Source of the DNA: Candidatus Alistipes merdigallinarum
GTDB taxonomy: Bacteria > Bacteroidota > Bacteroidia > Bacteroidales > Rikenellaceae
DNA: 40,583 nucleotides
Direction of reading: 5' to 3'
NCBI GenBank assembly: GCA_019119305.1
Contig: DWXH01000008.1
Location: forward strand, 1 to 40,583
Made by a program: the position numbers and the translations under genes. Of this stretch, positions 40,458 through 40,583 are shown in pieces. The notes under the pieces were generated by a model. The model saw only the letters and a list, made by a program, of their open reading frames with translations, was not told the DNA's origin and ran no database searches. Positions within the stretch are counted from its first letter, which is position 1, and the number at the start of each line of letters is the position of its first letter.

Positions 40458-40583
40458 TCGTGTCCACTAAAAATTGAGGACAGTAATTATAAAGTTTAAC
40501 AATTAAAACAAAGTAGGTTCACTTGAGTCATTCAGTTCATTGACAATATTGCAGTTAGGTTTACAGAATAGGGCTTTGAGTTC
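40458..40583 (-). mobile_element. Probable end of an insertion sequence (continues past the window)
   Basis: At 40461-40482 an imperfect inverted structure, TGTCC to GGACA around ACTAAAAATTG, resembles an IS terminus (TGT/ACA ends). Inside it, a minus-strand partial frame enters from the window edge and stops at 40505-40503. Its last residues are LKALFCKPNCNIVNEL and SSEPTLF, which resemble transposase C-termini only in general character. The family cannot be assigned from 26 residues. Confidence 0.4.
40503..40583 (-). CDS. Partial C-terminus, possible transposase
   Basis: A frame of 26 residues plus stop, open at the window edge, ends in NIVNELNDSSEPTLF. It sits about 20 nt inside a putative IS end, the usual place for a transposase stop codon. 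No catalytic motif is within view. Confidence 0.35.
   Translation of the reverse strand, partial: ELKALFCKPNCNIVNELNDSSEPTLF

Noticed and set aside
1-40583. CRISPR array or defence system
   Set aside because: No spaced direct repeats of CRISPR type and no Cas, restriction, CBASS, retron or toxin-antitoxin genes were recognised.

Overview
The window reads as a chromosomal segment of a Bacteroidota member, most likely order Bacteroidales. The evidence is the Bacteroidota-type promoter (TTTG/TTG, about 19 nt, TAnnTTTG) found repeatedly upstream of genes, the near absence of Shine-Dalgarno leaders, an Na+-NQR operon, GH97, PliI-like and DUF2867 proteins, and the order dnaA-bcp-recA-relA/spoT. 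A Rikenellaceae/Alistipes-like source is possible, but I cannot prove the genus from sequence alone.

Layout. 1-635: tRNA-Asn (minus) with its own promoter and terminator. 635-4974: a sugar-modifying cluster with two Tat-exported proteins (a Gfo/Idh/MocA oxidoreductase and a TIM-barrel isomerase/epimerase), a PliI-like lysozyme-inhibitor lipoprotein, and a second, cytosolic Gfo/Idh/MocA protein. 4975-5844: non-genic, with a decayed ORF and a perfect 17-bp hairpin. 5845-8492 (minus): two unrecognised lipoproteins and an outer-membrane beta-barrel. 8493-10039: a remnant zone with an HU-like fragment, a tyrosine-recombinase fragment and an AT-rich DUF2867 gene. 10220-13631 (minus): tatD-like, tcdA and a GH97 glycosidase. 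13802-16319: a CapA-like protein and a C1 peptidase. 16359-22278: the complete nqrABCDEF operon, closed by a strong terminator. 22410-28456: HAD phosphatase (minus), nnr, an AraC regulator, a short DmeF-like CDF transporter, a small conserved helical protein and a DUF418 membrane protein. 28527-30142 (minus): Zn-type ABC ATPase and binding protein without a permease. 30334-31598: an XRE regulator with about 670 bp of AT-rich upstream DNA, bounded by perfect 18-bp inverted repeats and holding clustered operator-like palindromes. 31663-33809 (minus): HIT protein and phosphohexomutase. 34030-40007: dnaA, bcp, recA, relA/spoT and a small membrane protein. 40157-40583: tRNA-Cys, its hairpin, a truncated gene and what looks like the end of an insertion sequence.

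Most of the window is core housekeeping. NQR couples NADH oxidation to Na+ export. Nnr repairs damaged NAD(P)H. DnaA, RecA and Rel act in replication, repair and stringent control. Accessory content is concentrated at 0.6-10 kb, 30.3-31.6 kb and after tRNA-Cys. I found no CRISPR array, rRNA or complete mobile element, and no system I can call new with confidence. The strongest unexplained structure is the inverted-repeat-bounded XRE segment.
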